Source: Lacticaseibacillus mingshuiensis
GTDB taxonomy: Bacteria; Bacillota; Bacilli; Lactobacillales; Lactobacillaceae
Reading direction: 5' to 3'
DNA: 64,000 nucleotides
NCBI RefSeq assembly: GCF_016861785.1
Contig: NZ_BOLS01000008.1
Location: 1-64,000 of the forward strand
Shown here piece after piece: positions 7,438 through 16,314 of the stretch. A program made the position numbers and the translations under genes. A model generated the notes under the pieces. The model searched no databases. It was not told where the DNA came from and worked only from the letters and a program-made list of their open reading frames with translations. Each line of letters starts with the position of its first letter. Position 1 is the first letter of the stretch.

Positions 7438-8781
7438 CTAATCTCCTTTACTGGAGCGGGGGTTATTACATAACCCCCGCTTAGCACGAAAAGCGGCGTT
7501 AATATCAAAGTTTAGGTAACTAAATGCACACAGCTTAGGCGTGTTAGCAACTCCAGGAAAAGTGTACACACCTTCACCCTTGCGAAAGTCACGACTAGGA
7601 ATTTCAACACCAGTACCAAACGCAGTGACATAGGTTTGTTGTTCAGCATTACCCAAAACAATTTTCAGTGGTAAGTTATCGCGAATCATCGTTGGCAATG
7701 ACGTACTATCACTCTTCTGCATAACAACAAACAGGAAGAAGCCCAACTGGCGCCCTTGAAGCACAATTTGCGAAATCAGCTTATTGACCTCATCGCGGTG
7801 CTTCTTATCCATAGCCTGCACAACACTTTGGAATGACGCGTATTCATCAAAGATAAAAACATACGGGCTGAATCCAAAGTCCGAATATGACGCCTCAAGC
7901 TTAGTGGCCAACTTAGCTTTCAAATCAGCCTTGCGTTTATTCATTGCATCATTGAACTCACGCAGGAGAGCTACAATATCATCAACATCCTCAGCAGTAC
8001 AGTCAGGCGCAATCATGTCGCCGAGAATCGAAAGGCTGGAGCCTTTCGGATCGGCTAGATATAGGTGATACTGCACCGGCTTGCTAAGCATCTGCAACAG
8101 TAAAGAATACACACCGTAAGTCTTACCAGAACCCGTCTGCCCAACAATTAGCGTGTGGTGCAGAGGAATCACTGTGAACTTATCAATAAACAACTCCGAA
8201 ACGCCGATATGCACACCGTAACTTAGCAATTCATCAACAGAACGGAACTCTAACCGCCGTTCAAGCCGACTATCAAACAATTCAAAACAGTAGTAGTTCT
8301 CATCATCGCTAAGATACGAGCGTTCAACTACATATCGCCTTAACGCACTAGATAACTGGGCAGTGTCCAAACGCTGGGCATACTTCACACGATTTTCGAC
8401 CAACAGCAATCCACGCTGATAATTGTCTACGAAGGTAAGCTTAACTTTAGGTAACTGGGCCACGGCAGTTCCGAAGAACTGCCGCGGTACATAATACGCG
8501 GCATCAAGTAAGGAACGGCGAACTGACAGGCACAACCTGTAATGGCGAAGTGCATAACTCAAACCTTTACTAAGGTGATTGCGCATTGACCAGATTACAA
8601 ATGAGCAAATAACACCGACCACAATCACAATGATGCATACAATTAGAACTACATCAGGAATCAGTATTTGAAGGTATCGCGTGGTAAGGAAAATCCCTAC
8701 TACCATCAACAGTAATAGGGATTCAATGACAACTAAGGCCTGCCCACGAAGATACCGTGAGGTTTTAGCCTTACTTTGCAC
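7438..8781 (-). CDS. FtsK/SpoIIIE-type coupling protein, TcpA-like
   Basis: This 447-residue DNA-pumping ATPase links the relaxase complex to a conjugation channel. Two membrane segments (about 15-33 and 45-64) are followed by a RecA-like motor: Walker A VGQTGSGKT at 213-221 and Walker B VFIFDEYAS near 303-311. The GTG start at 8781 overlaps the stop of the upstream gene (8771), with ggtgat as ribosome site. No VirB4, VirB6 or wall-hydrolase gene is present, so the element has its own relaxase and coupling protein but must borrow a conjugation pore, which makes it an integrative mobilizable element. Confidence 0.82.
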   Translation of the reverse strand: MQSKAKTSRYLRGQALVVIESLLLLMVVGIFLTTRYLQILIPDVVLIVCIIVIVVGVICSFVIWSMRNHLSKGLSYALRHYRLCLSVRRSLLDAAYYVPRQFFGTAVAQLPKVKLTFVDNYQRGLLLVENRVKYAQRLDTAQLSSALRRYVVERSYLSDDENYYCFELFDSRLERRLEFRSVDELLSYGVHIGVSELFIDKFTVIPLHHTLIVGQTGSGKTYGVYSLLLQMLSKPVQYHLYLADPKGSSLSILGDMIAPDCTAEDVDDIVALLREFNDAMNKRKADLKAKLATKLEASYSDFGFSPYVFIFDEYASFQSVVQAMDKKHRDEVNKLISQIVLQGRQLGFFLFVVMQKSDSTSLPTMIRDNLPLKIVLGNAEQQTYVTAFGTGVEIPSRDFRKGEGVYTFPGVANTPKLCAFSYLNFDINAAFRAKRGLCNNPRSSKGD

Positions 8782-9154
8782 GCTTAATCACCTGCACATC
8801 CTTATAGCGAAGAATCAGGTCAAAACCGATGATAAAGGTCTTTTCAACAATCATCTCACCAAGCCGAATGATGTCACCCTTTTGTGCGTCCAGACGTTGA
8901 GCGCCGTTCAAGACCGTGACATCAAAGGTGTTCAGGACGTTGTTATCGCGCTTCAAACCGGTTTTCTTGTCAATACCATAATCACCAGTGTCTTTAACCA
9001 CTTGGAGGGTTACTGATACCCCAATATCCTGTGGGTTCTTCTTGCTGGCGTATGGACGTTGAGAAACCAAGACGAACTGGTTATTCGTGTTGGCCTTAAA
9101 CTTCGGGTCGTCAAAAACGGTATGCGTAAGCAACCATGTGTTCTGTAATGGCAT
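8771..9154 (-). CDS. Conserved IME/ICE protein of unknown function
   Basis: This 127-residue soluble protein has no membrane segment and a beta-rich pattern. It occupies the place of DUF961-type proteins, which precede the coupling protein in Tn916-like elements, but I cannot confirm that family. The ATG at 9154 is preferred over the GTG at 9163 because aaggtgg lies five bases ahead of it. Its stop overlaps the coupling protein start. A perfect 8-bp hairpin sits just upstream of its ribosome site. Confidence 0.6.
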   Translation of the reverse strand: MPLQNTWLLTHTVFDDPKFKANTNNQFVLVSQRPYASKKNPQDIGVSVTLQVVKDTGDYGIDKKTGLKRDNNVLNTFDVTVLNGAQRLDAQKGDIIRLGEMIVEKTFIIGFDLILRYKDVQVIKRAK

Positions 9155-9166
9155 GTGAGCCACCTT

Positions 9167-9185
9167 CGACTACAAGATGTAGTCG
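9167..9185. other. Perfect hairpin, candidate nick site or operator
   Basis: Arms cgactaca and tgtagtcg flank a 3-base loop, immediately upstream of the ribosome site of the first transfer gene. Rolling-circle origins and transfer origins of Rep_trans relaxases often have a small hairpin at the nick, but a translational or transcriptional control element is equally possible. Confidence 0.4.
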
Positions 9186-9253
9186 CCTTTCAAAGTATTG
9201 TCCAGCTTTTAATGACATCGTGACTTTGGTCATCAAGGTTAATCAGATAGAAA

Positions 9254-9544
9254 TTATTCGCGTCCGTTTTCGGAGTTCCATCTTCTAGTAGAAATGACCG
9301 CAATTAAGTCCCATTTACAGCTTTGATAATCAGAGATACTTTCAAGCGTGACGCTCATTGACCCCAGATGGAAAACCAAAGTTGGAGGGTAACAAATTGA
9401 CTGTTCATCATAAAATGAAACCAGATATTCCAACGTTGCCGCAGCATCTTGAATTTGCATATCTGATGCCCCAACCTCCGTCAAAACTGAATTGTTCATG
9501 AGTGCATGAGTGTATCTGCCTTGAATAGCTAACGTCTCAGACAT
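9254..9544 (-). CDS. Small hypothetical protein, first gene of the transfer operon
   Basis: This encodes about 96 residues with no family I recognise. The start is set by a strong ribosome site (aaggagg, 8 bases before ATG 9544); a GTG at 9553 overlaps that site and is less likely. The sequence is acidic to neutral with no membrane segment. It is divergent from the HTH-like gene at 9666 and leads the leftward transfer/integration operon, so it may be an accessory or regulatory protein. Confidence 0.6.
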   Translation of the reverse strand: MSETLAIQGRYTHALMNNSVLTEVGASDMQIQDAAATLEYLVSFYDEQSICYPPTLVFHLGSMSVTLESISDYQSCKWDLIAVISTRRWNSENGRE

Positions 9545-9665
9545 CGCCGACACCTCCTTGTCTTTTGTATAGTTCTAGTATATGCTCAATTAGTAGGAGT
9601 TAAATATGGCTTTTTACCCTCCGCTTCACCATGTTTTGTCCCACATTTAAAAAGGAGCCAGAATT

Positions 9666-10478
9666 ATGTTTGAAAAATCCACAGAATACGTATTTACCAC
9701 AATTAGTTTAGCCATTAAGCAACGAAAGAAAGAGCTTGGTCTAAAGCGGTCGGACATCTTACCTGATGAATCGCTAGTTAGTAATATCATCAACAATAGA
9801 CGAAATGACAAATATCCAAACTTGATGAGCGACTTCAATGCACAAGATATCAAAAAGTCCCTGAAATTCGACAGTATTGAGCAGATGCTCTGGGGGAATC
9901 TCAAGTGGGATGTTCTACTTAGAGAGGCTATTGATGACATTTATTCATACAAAAACACAGACAAAATGGGCAGTCTGCGTGAACTTCTTTTTGAGGTCCT
10001 AACTGCTAATGTGGACTTTGCTCATATGCGTGCAGGCATCAGTTATGATATATATCCCGTCATAGACAGTCGCAAGAAAAATGAAGACGTCGATACTATC
10101 AAGGACGAAGCACTGCTTGAGCTTTTCCAACGTGCAAAGATGTTAAATTCAGAACCTCTTGAAGCCAACTTGGCTCGTCAATTTCAAGATGAATTTTATG
10201 GAAAGCCATTCCAAAAATTCTCCGTCAGATTTCCCAAATTCTTGCTGACAACTCTCACAGCCATTCTTACACCGCTCAAACCAGCTCCAAATGATACTGG
10301 TACACTGGCGTATCATTTATCTTTAAATGTCTATGAGGCTTTTGAAGAAGAAAGCCGTGCGTGGTATCAAGATGATAAACAGAGACGCAATGAATTCTCA
10401 AACGTGTCCGCTGAACTTGATAAGGCAATTCAAGCCATGCAAAATGTACACAGATATGAAGTGTCATTATTTTATTGA
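9666..10478 (+). CDS. Hypothetical protein with HTH-like N terminus, possible element regulator
   Basis: This 270-residue protein starts after aaaaggagcc. Residues about 8-60 (YVFTTISLAIKQRKKELGLK, then a serine/asparagine loop ending NIINNRRNDK) resemble a divergent XRE helix-turn-helix; the rest is alpha-helical with no known domain. It is the only rightward gene between the leftward transfer operon and the leftward restriction genes, a usual place for an element repressor. It could instead be a controller for the restriction system. A strong terminator follows it. Confidence 0.6.
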   Translation: MFEKSTEYVFTTISLAIKQRKKELGLKRSDILPDESLVSNIINNRRNDKYPNLMSDFNAQDIKKSLKFDSIEQMLWGNLKWDVLLREAIDDIYSYKNTDKMGSLRELLFEVLTANVDFAHMRAGISYDIYPVIDSRKKNEDVDTIKDEALLELFQRAKMLNSEPLEANLARQFQDEFYGKPFQKFSVRFPKFLLTTLTAILTPLKPAPNDTGTLAYHLSLNVYEAFEEESRAWYQDDKQRRNEFSNVSAELDKAIQAMQNVHRYEVSLFY

Positions 10479-10500
10479 AAAATAAACTAATATATATTAA

Positions 10501-10532
10501 AAGCGACTGTCCAACTGGACAGTCGCTTTTTT
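10501..10532 (+). terminator. Intrinsic terminator
   Basis: A perfect 13-bp stem (aagcgactgtcca / tggacagtcgctt) with a 2-base gap is followed by a T run, 22 bases after the HTH-like gene. Confidence 0.9.
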
Positions 10533-10651
10533 ATAGAGCGCAATTTATTAACTTTCAACCTTTAGATTCAGTATATTCACTGCACGAAAGGACGGAAATA
10601 ATTGCGTTTGTCACACAACATTTGCTAAAACACTAAGCTATTGCCGGTGCA

Positions 10652-11941
10652 TTATACGATTACAGAGAAAATCCAGTTAATCCACTGCTTAACCGTGCTC
10701 ACTCGTCTAGGTATTGTGCTCCCTGAAATGTTTGGAACATATTTACCCAAAACTTGCTCAATGTACGCATCATCGGCCTCCCCAAAATTTCTGATATACG
10801 AATCAAAGGCTTTCTTAAACGTGATATGACTCAGTATCTGCTTAATTATTAACTGATTCCTTGCATTAGAATTAGGGAGTGCATTTACTTGCCGTCCCAA
10901 TTCGTTTAGTTGATACTTACCATGCTCTTTGGTAGCGAGCCCCAAAAAGCGCACAGAATTTGCATAGTAATCACTCTGTCGAGAATTAAAGCTGAACTGC
11001 TCCGCCAATTCATACTTATCTCTAGGCTGATCAAGATATTTTATCGTATCCAACACCATTGGAAAAGTATTAGCCTGCGGATATGGAAAGTCGTTCGATT
11101 CAGGAAGCATCGGTGACTTGGCAGAAATTTCTTTAACCACATCAATATTTAAATTCAGCGTCTTATCAACAATAAAGCTGAATTGCCGCACCGATTGAAT
11201 AGAAGAATAGTTATTGTAATCCTTAAACTCATACTGATAAAAATTGTAAACTTCATCGGCATAAGTGAAATAAAAAGGAAGAATTGGCTTATCTATCCCC
11301 AAATCGTAGTAAACTCGGTAAGGATGATACAGTTGGCGAATCATAAAATCGTCTGGAATATGACTTTTAGCCTCAATCACTGCCATGCTATCTATATTTT
11401 CAAAACCTGCATCAATTTCAACCTGTGCCTTTTTAACCGTGAAATTATAAATGGAATTGTCACGCATAGCTATATTGTAATTAAAATCACCCGAGCCAAT
11501 TCTCCCCGTTATAGTGTCAACCGCTGGAAATTCTTCAGGACTATTCATAATTACATCAATCATCCCAGTGGCTTTTGCAACATTTAACGCTACTGCTTCG
11601 GAGGTGATGTCAAATTTATCAAAAGTCTGTATCCAGTCTGGAAGTGGCATTGGCGTAGGTTTCATAATTTTCACGTCAAGCTTTTTATACGCTTTAAAAG
11701 GTGCAATTGAATATGTTCCCCGATTGGTTGGCAAAATTGCTAAATGATTCGATTTTAACAATTTAGGTAGACTAGTAGACCAGTCAAATTTTGTGATTAA
11801 GCGTGGTTCATAAAATGGCTTAATTTGGTCAGCGGTTATACTAAAAACACCCTCATTCTGAATATGCTGGAGGATGTCATACTTATCAAAAATTTGCTGC
11901 CACGCCACGTTAGCCTTGGTTTCAGCTTTCTGTTTTGCCAT
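10652..11941 (-). CDS. Type II restriction endonuclease (PD-(D/E)XK)
   Basis: This 429-residue protein is encoded 19 bp after the adenine methyltransferase stop, in the same direction. It shows a PD-(D/E)XK-like core: VEIDAGFE (Asp177) then MAVIEAKSH (Glu190, Lys192), which fits metal-dependent DNA cleavage. N-terminal residues 15-90 look like a winged helix, and the C-terminal 120 residues form a second helical domain. The cut site is not predictable by eye. Together with the methyltransferase it makes a restriction-modification module that would protect the element's host from phage and stabilise the element. Confidence 0.75.
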   Translation of the reverse strand: MAKQKAETKANVAWQQIFDKYDILQHIQNEGVFSITADQIKPFYEPRLITKFDWSTSLPKLLKSNHLAILPTNRGTYSIAPFKAYKKLDVKIMKPTPMPLPDWIQTFDKFDITSEAVALNVAKATGMIDVIMNSPEEFPAVDTITGRIGSGDFNYNIAMRDNSIYNFTVKKAQVEIDAGFENIDSMAVIEAKSHIPDDFMIRQLYHPYRVYYDLGIDKPILPFYFTYADEVYNFYQYEFKDYNNYSSIQSVRQFSFIVDKTLNLNIDVVKEISAKSPMLPESNDFPYPQANTFPMVLDTIKYLDQPRDKYELAEQFSFNSRQSDYYANSVRFLGLATKEHGKYQLNELGRQVNALPNSNARNQLIIKQILSHITFKKAFDSYIRNFGEADDAYIEQVLGKYVPNISGSTIPRRVSTVKQWINWIFSVIV

Positions 11942-11960
11942 AAATGGCCCCTATACTTTT

Positions 11961-12821
11961 CTATTCGTTGAGATAATTGTAATTCATCACCAGAACTTCG
12001 TCCACTTTACCACGGCCAGCACCATTAGAATTAATATTCCGTGTTGCAGGAACAATCTGGGTAGTAGCTTGATAAGCTGAATAAATGCTCTTAATGTAAG
12101 GAACCGCGGAATTGCTGACCATGACCTTAACACCCTTATCTGTCAATTTATCAACCAGGTCACGCAACCGCTCCTGTTCATCCGAGCCAAACCCATTAAG
12201 CGTGTAACCAACAAAGCTCTGCTTATCATCAACCATTGGTGCATACGGCGGGTCAAAATATACAAAATCTCCTCTTTTAGCACCTTTAACAGCGTTTTCG
12301 AAATCACCGTTCAAAATCTTAACAGTAGGTTTGTTCAAGAACTTGCTGACTTGGGTTAAAACTTCAGCGTTAACAATTGCAGGATTCTTATAACGACCAT
12401 ATGGCGTATTTATTTGGTTCTGACTATTAACCCGAAATAAACCATTAAACCCCGTTTTGTTCAAAAAAATGAACCTAGCCGCACGTTCAACGTCCGATTT
12501 CTGGTCAATCAATCCATTTCTATCCCAATCTCGAACTTCGTAATAGTAGTCACTTGTATTATTGACCTCATGAATCTTCAGAACGGTTAACAAATCGTCA
12601 AGATTATCTCGTATAGACTTGTACGCCAGAATTAGCTCCGTATTAAAATCATTGATTGTTGATTTTGGATACTGCAAATTAAAAAAAACGGCACCGCCAC
12701 CTACAAATGGTTCATAGTACCTTCCAAAGTGCTTTGGCATATACTTGGTTATCTGTGGCATTAACTGCCGTTTACCACCAGCCCACTTCACAAACGGCTT
12801 AACAAGTGGATTTTTTGCCAT
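11961..12821 (-). CDS. D12-class (Dam-like) N6-adenine DNA methyltransferase
   Basis: This 286-residue enzyme methylates adenine with S-adenosylmethionine. Motif FVKWAGGK is at residues 10-17, the AdoMet site EPFVGGGAVFFN at about 37-48, and the catalytic DPPY at 190-193, in the order typical of alpha-class DpnM/Dam enzymes. The start is placed at the ATG 12821 because gaaagggg lies about 8 bases upstream; a longer frame reaches 12902 but lacks a ribosome site. Transcribed before the endonuclease gene, so the host is modified first. Confidence 0.88.
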   Translation of the reverse strand: MAKNPLVKPFVKWAGGKRQLMPQITKYMPKHFGRYYEPFVGGGAVFFNLQYPKSTINDFNTELILAYKSIRDNLDDLLTVLKIHEVNNTSDYYYEVRDWDRNGLIDQKSDVERAARFIFLNKTGFNGLFRVNSQNQINTPYGRYKNPAIVNAEVLTQVSKFLNKPTVKILNGDFENAVKGAKRGDFVYFDPPYAPMVDDKQSFVGYTLNGFGSDEQERLRDLVDKLTDKGVKVMVSNSAVPYIKSIYSAYQATTQIVPATRNINSNGAGRGKVDEVLVMNYNYLNE

Positions 12822-12943
12822 TTCAGTGCCCCTTTCACAAAACGGATGTTCGCCTTTTAATGATATCATACGCAAGCACATTTTAAAAGAAAATACGGCC
12901 ATGTCCCCCGGCTTAGAAATGAATTTAGTGGCTCATTGTAGCC
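12822..12943. other. Promoter region of the restriction-modification operon
   Basis: The stretch upstream of the methyltransferase is A/T-rich and includes the perfect palindrome atgatatcat near 12861-12870, which could be an operator. No gene is visible. Confidence 0.35.
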
Positions 12944-12977
12944 AAAAAAAGCCGCCGTTACCTAAGCAACAACGGCT
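12944..12977 (-). terminator. Intrinsic terminator at the right end of the element
   Basis: On the minus strand, agccgttgtt pairs with aacggcggct ahead of a run of seven T. It lies about 115 bases after the guaA stop, so the element supplies the terminator for guaA. Confidence 0.65.
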
Positions 12978-12981
12978 ATCT

Positions 12982-13002
12982 TTGGTGGTGATTTTGGTGG
13001 GG
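12982..13002 (+). repeat. Arm-site-like motif, copy 2
   Basis: The sequence ttggtggtgattttggtggg is a near copy of 4481-4501 at the same 110-base offset from the attachment core. It is a candidate integrase arm-binding site. Confidence 0.55.
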
Positions 13003-13050
13003 CATCTTTGTTATGACCCACTATTTATCCCGTTTTATGACAACCGAAAT

Positions 13051-13068
13051 GCCGTTAAATCAACATTC
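13051..13068 (+). repeat. 18-bp direct repeat near attachment core, right copy
   Basis: Identical to 4550-4567 and also 41 bases from the core at 13092. Confidence 0.8.
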
Positions 13069-13091
13069 TGGCCTCAACTTCACTTACTTCA

Positions 13092-13103
13092 TTATTCCCA
13101 TTC
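13092..13103. other. Right attachment site core, overlapping the guaA 3' end
   Basis: This 12-base stretch encodes the last guaA codons and TAA stop on the minus strand and recurs with one difference at 4591-4602. The element's end restores a complete guaA. Confidence 0.7.
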
Positions 13104-14642
13104 CACAGTTGCCGGCGGCTTGCTCGTGATGTCGTACACGACGCGGTTGACGTGCGCCACTTCGTTGACAATGCGGGCCGAAATCTTCTGCAAGACGTTC
13201 CAGTCGATGCGGGCGAAATCGGCAGTCATGCCATCGATCGAGGTGATCGCACGGACGGCAATGGTGTAATCGTAGGTCCGGCCATCGCCCATGACGCCGA
13301 CCGAGCGGAAGCCTGGCAAAACGGTGAAGTACTGCCAAATCTCTTCCTGAAGGCCGGCTTTGGCGATCTCATCGCGCAGGACCCAATCGGAGTCGCGGAC
13401 GATCTCCAATTTTTCACGGGTCACTTCGCCGAGGACACGGATGCCAAGGCCGGGGCCAGGGAACGGCTGACGCCAAACGAGGTCATGCGGCAGGCCCAGG
13501 CGTTCGCCGAGCTCACGTGCTTCATCCTTGAAGAGCTTGTTGAGCGGCTCGATAAGCTTGAACTGGAGGTCTTTTGGCAGGCCGCCGACGTTATGATGGG
13601 ACTTGATCGTCTGGGCGGTGTCGGTGCCGGATTCCACGACGTCGGTGTACAGCGTGCCTTGGGCGAGATAGTCGATGCCGTGCAGCTTGCGGGCTTCGTC
13701 GTTGAAGACTTCGATGAAGTCGCGGCCGATGATCTTGCGCTTTTGCTCAGGATCCGTGACGCCGGCGAAATCGCCGAGGAAGCGGTCCGCGGCGTCGACT
13801 TTGATGATCTTCACGCCGAGGCGACCATTGAGGCTCTCCATGACCTGGTCCGCTTCGTTTTTGCGCAGCAGGCCGTGATCCACGAAGATGCAGGTCAGCT
13901 GGTCGCCGATCGCCTTGTTGAGCAGCGCCGCAACAACGGAGCTGTCCACGCCGCCGGAAAGGCCAAGCAGGACTTGCTTGTCGCCGACTTCTTCGCGAAT
14001 GGATGCGATCTGGTCGTCGATGAAGTCACCCATGTTCCAGTTTGCGGTCGCGCCGCAAACGTCGAAGGCAAAATGGTGCAGGATCTCGTGACCATACTGG
14101 GTGTTTTGGACCTCAGCGTGGAACTGGATGCCGTAGAATTTGCGTTCGTCGTCGTCCATCGCGGAGATCGGGCAATTTTTCGAGGTCGCGGTGACGCGGA
14201 AGCCGGCTGGCGCCTTTTGCACGAGGTCGCCGTGGCTCATCCAAACGGTCTGGGTGGCTGGCAGGTCCTTGAAAACAGCGGCGGTCGGATCCGTCACCGT
14301 GATCTCGGTCTTGCCGTATTCACGGTTGCTGGCGGGCTCAACATCCCCGCCGAGGCGCTGGGCCATCAGCTGCATGCCATAGCACACACCCAAGATCGGA
14401 ATGCCGAGTTCGAAGAGCTCATCGTCAACGCCGAGCGCGCCTTTGTCATACACCGAATTGGGACCACCAGAGAAGATGATGCCCTTTGGCGCGATCTTGC
14501 GCACTTCATCTGCCGTGATCGTGTGCGGCTTGAGCTCGGAATAAATGCCGAACTCGCGAATGCGCCGCGTGATCAATTGATTGTACTGACTGCCATAATC
14601 GAGGACGATGATCTTATCGTAATCCTGGGTCTGGTTTGCCAC
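13092..14642 (-). CDS. guaA: GMP synthase (glutamine-hydrolysing)
   Basis: GuaA converts XMP to GMP using glutamine and ATP. The protein of 516 residues has an N-terminal class I amidotransferase (Cys in GVCYGMQ, His/Glu in GIQFHAEV), an ATP pyrophosphatase domain with the P-loop LSGGVDSSV, and a C-terminal dimerisation domain ending VEWE. The start is placed at GTG 14642 because aagggag lies about ten bases upstream; a GTG at 14654 overlaps that site. It is a housekeeping gene and the chromosomal target of the adjacent element. Confidence 0.97.
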   Translation of the reverse strand: MANQTQDYDKIIVLDYGSQYNQLITRRIREFGIYSELKPHTITADEVRKIAPKGIIFSGGPNSVYDKGALGVDDELFELGIPILGVCYGMQLMAQRLGGDVEPASNREYGKTEITVTDPTAAVFKDLPATQTVWMSHGDLVQKAPAGFRVTATSKNCPISAMDDDERKFYGIQFHAEVQNTQYGHEILHHFAFDVCGATANWNMGDFIDDQIASIREEVGDKQVLLGLSGGVDSSVVAALLNKAIGDQLTCIFVDHGLLRKNEADQVMESLNGRLGVKIIKVDAADRFLGDFAGVTDPEQKRKIIGRDFIEVFNDEARKLHGIDYLAQGTLYTDVVESGTDTAQTIKSHHNVGGLPKDLQFKLIEPLNKLFKDEARELGERLGLPHDLVWRQPFPGPGLGIRVLGEVTREKLEIVRDSDWVLRDEIAKAGLQEEIWQYFTVLPGFRSVGVMGDGRTYDYTIAVRAITSIDGMTADFARIDWNVLQKISARIVNEVAHVNRVVYDITSKPPATVEWE

Positions 14643-14807
14643 GTTTGCCCACACTCCCTTATTTAAGTTGCTCCTACTATACGGAAAATTCGCCGGCCGG
14701 TCAATTCAAGATGAGAAAAAACTCATTCATTGGATTTTCCCCAAGCTTCCCGCCGCACCAAGACATCAGCCCCTGTTTCTGGGAAAATACGCCCAGGAGG
14801 AATCACC

Positions 14808-14966
14808 ATGACGATGATCTTTTTTACCATGAGTTTGGCCGTCCTGCTGCTGGCGGCTTTTACATGGGGGCGCGGCCAACACCGACAAGCGGCGATGCTT
14901 TGCGGCTTCGGCGTCTTACTTGCGATCGCCCCGCTGGTTATTTTCTTTTTCCTGACTGGCTGTTAA
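14808..14966 (+). CDS. Small membrane protein
   Basis: This 52-residue protein follows a strong ribosome site (caggagg, six bases before the ATG). It has two hydrophobic segments (about 3-18 and 29-48) joined by a short basic loop (GRGQHRQ). I do not recognise the family. It lies alone between the divergent guaA promoter and the 3' end of coaA. Confidence 0.6.
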   Translation: MTMIFFTMSLAVLLLAAFTWGRGQHRQAAMLCGFGVLLAIAPLVIFFFLTGC

Positions 14967-14988
14967 TTGACCATTTCCTGGCTGGCTG

Positions 14989-15915
14989 CTAGTTGAACTT
15001 GCGCAGCGCTACTTCATCGATCAAATGGTCGTGCGTCTTATGTAAGATGACGTCGGCCCGATTTTTCGTCGGCAGGATGAATTCGTTGAGGTTCTTCAAG
15101 TTCACATCCCGCCACACGTCCTTGGCCATCTGGAACGCTTCGTTACGGTCGCCGATCGCGTATTGGTAATAATAGTTGGTCGGGTCGGTGAAGGCCGTGT
15201 CCAGCAACATGCCGAACCGCTCGAGGTACCACTGCTCGATCAGCGCAGGATCGGCGTCGACATAAATGGAAAAATCAAAATAATCGCTGATGTAGATCGG
15301 CTGTTTGCTCGGCAGCTGCAGGACGTTGATGCCTTCGACGATCAGGATGTCGGGGTGATCGAGCACCTCTTCCTCATCGGGCACGATGTCATAGATCTGA
15401 TGCGAATATTTCGGCGCGCGAATGACGCCGGAATTATTTTTCACATTATTCAGAAAATGAATCAGCAGATCCATGTTGTAGCTTTCGGGGAAGCCTTTAC
15501 GGTCCAGAATGCCGCGGCGTTCAAGTTCGGCGTTGGAATACAAAAAGCCGTCCGTGGTGATCATTTGCACCGAGCGGTCGGGATACGCCCGCGACAGCAG
15601 CAGCTGCAGTAGGCGCGCGGTGGTGCTTTTCCCGACGGCCACACTGCCGGCAATGCCGATGATGAATGGGTGCGGGTGGTGCGGCACGCCAATGAATTGG
15701 CTGAGCGTGTATTCGTCCTGCTGATAGTCGCGGTACCGAATATGAATCAGGTGGCGCAGCGGTGAGTAGATCTTCTTCACGTCGTCCATCGAGATCATAT
15801 CGTTCAAGGAGCGCAGCTGGGTCAGCTCAGCATCTGAGACCGAGGCAAAATTGTGGGCATGAAACGTCGCCCATTCGTCGCGGCTGAATTTGTAGTAGTT
15901 CATTTCCGATCGCAT
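14989..15915 (-). CDS. coaA: Type I pantothenate kinase
   Basis: CoaA phosphorylates pantothenate, the first step of coenzyme A synthesis. The 308-residue protein has the P-loop GSVAVGKST near residues 90-98, the TTDGFLY stretch that follows it in type I enzymes, and the usual NYYKFSRDEW start region. ATG 15915 is preceded by gagga at short spacing; an ATG four codons later is possible. It is apparently monocistronic. Confidence 0.95.
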   Translation of the reverse strand: MRSEMNYYKFSRDEWATFHAHNFASVSDAELTQLRSLNDMISMDDVKKIYSPLRHLIHIRYRDYQQDEYTLSQFIGVPHHPHPFIIGIAGSVAVGKSTTARLLQLLLSRAYPDRSVQMITTDGFLYSNAELERRGILDRKGFPESYNMDLLIHFLNNVKNNSGVIRAPKYSHQIYDIVPDEEEVLDHPDILIVEGINVLQLPSKQPIYISDYFDFSIYVDADPALIEQWYLERFGMLLDTAFTDPTNYYYQYAIGDRNEAFQMAKDVWRDVNLKNLNEFILPTKNRADVILHKTHDHLIDEVALRKFN

Positions 15916-15942
15916 AATATCCTCAACATGTTAGTGGGTGTG

Positions 15943-16118
15943 GCGACTGGGACAAAACAGGGCTTGGCCCAGTTCCTAGATAGCATATGTCTGTTATCGC
16001 AGTGACGTGGGCCAACTGTCCGGGCCCGAGCAGCTAAGGCCTCCAACAACGGGTTCCAAAAACGGACCTGTTGTTGCAGGAACTTACCTGTCGGACCCAA
16101 GTCCGCCAGTTGTCCCGC
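15943..16118. repeat. Large imperfect palindromic intergenic element
   Basis: The ends gggacaa (near 15949) and ttgtccc (near 16110) are inverted, and internal arms such as caacaac/gttgttg (16054-16078) form a second hairpin. No coding frame is convincing. It resembles the structured intergenic repeats seen elsewhere in this window but is not closely related to them. Confidence 0.4.
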
Positions 16119-16125
16119 TTCTTCT

Positions 16126-16299
16126 TCACGCTTTTTTTTGACTGTTTTGCTTCATCATTTGGGCTTGGTCGAACAAGGGGCAGCCGGCGTCGGCACATTT
16201 GCTGCAGCCGGCCGCTTTTTTCTTCTTATTAAAAAATTGATTGTACCCCACGACGCCGATCAATGCGATCAACAATGCTGCAATAATGAACGTTGCCAT
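16126..16299 (-). CDS. FeoB-associated Cys-rich membrane protein
   Basis: This 57-residue protein has an N-terminal membrane segment (ATFIIAALLIALIGVVGY), a lysine patch and a short Cys cluster (CSKCADAGC), the signature of the small proteins that accompany FeoB in Firmicutes. It follows a ggggagg ribosome site 15 bp after feoB and completes the operon. It probably aids ferrous iron transport at the membrane; its exact role is not established. Confidence 0.85.
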   Translation of the reverse strand: MATFIIAALLIALIGVVGYNQFFNKKKKAAGCSKCADAGCPLFDQAQMMKQNSQKKA

Positions 16300-16314
16300 C
16301 ATTGGCCTCCCCGT

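Noticed and set aside
13152-14666. Long plus-strand frame (504 codons) opposite guaA
   Set aside because: It is fully antisense to guaA, has no ribosome site and shows no domain; high GC content keeps antisense frames open.
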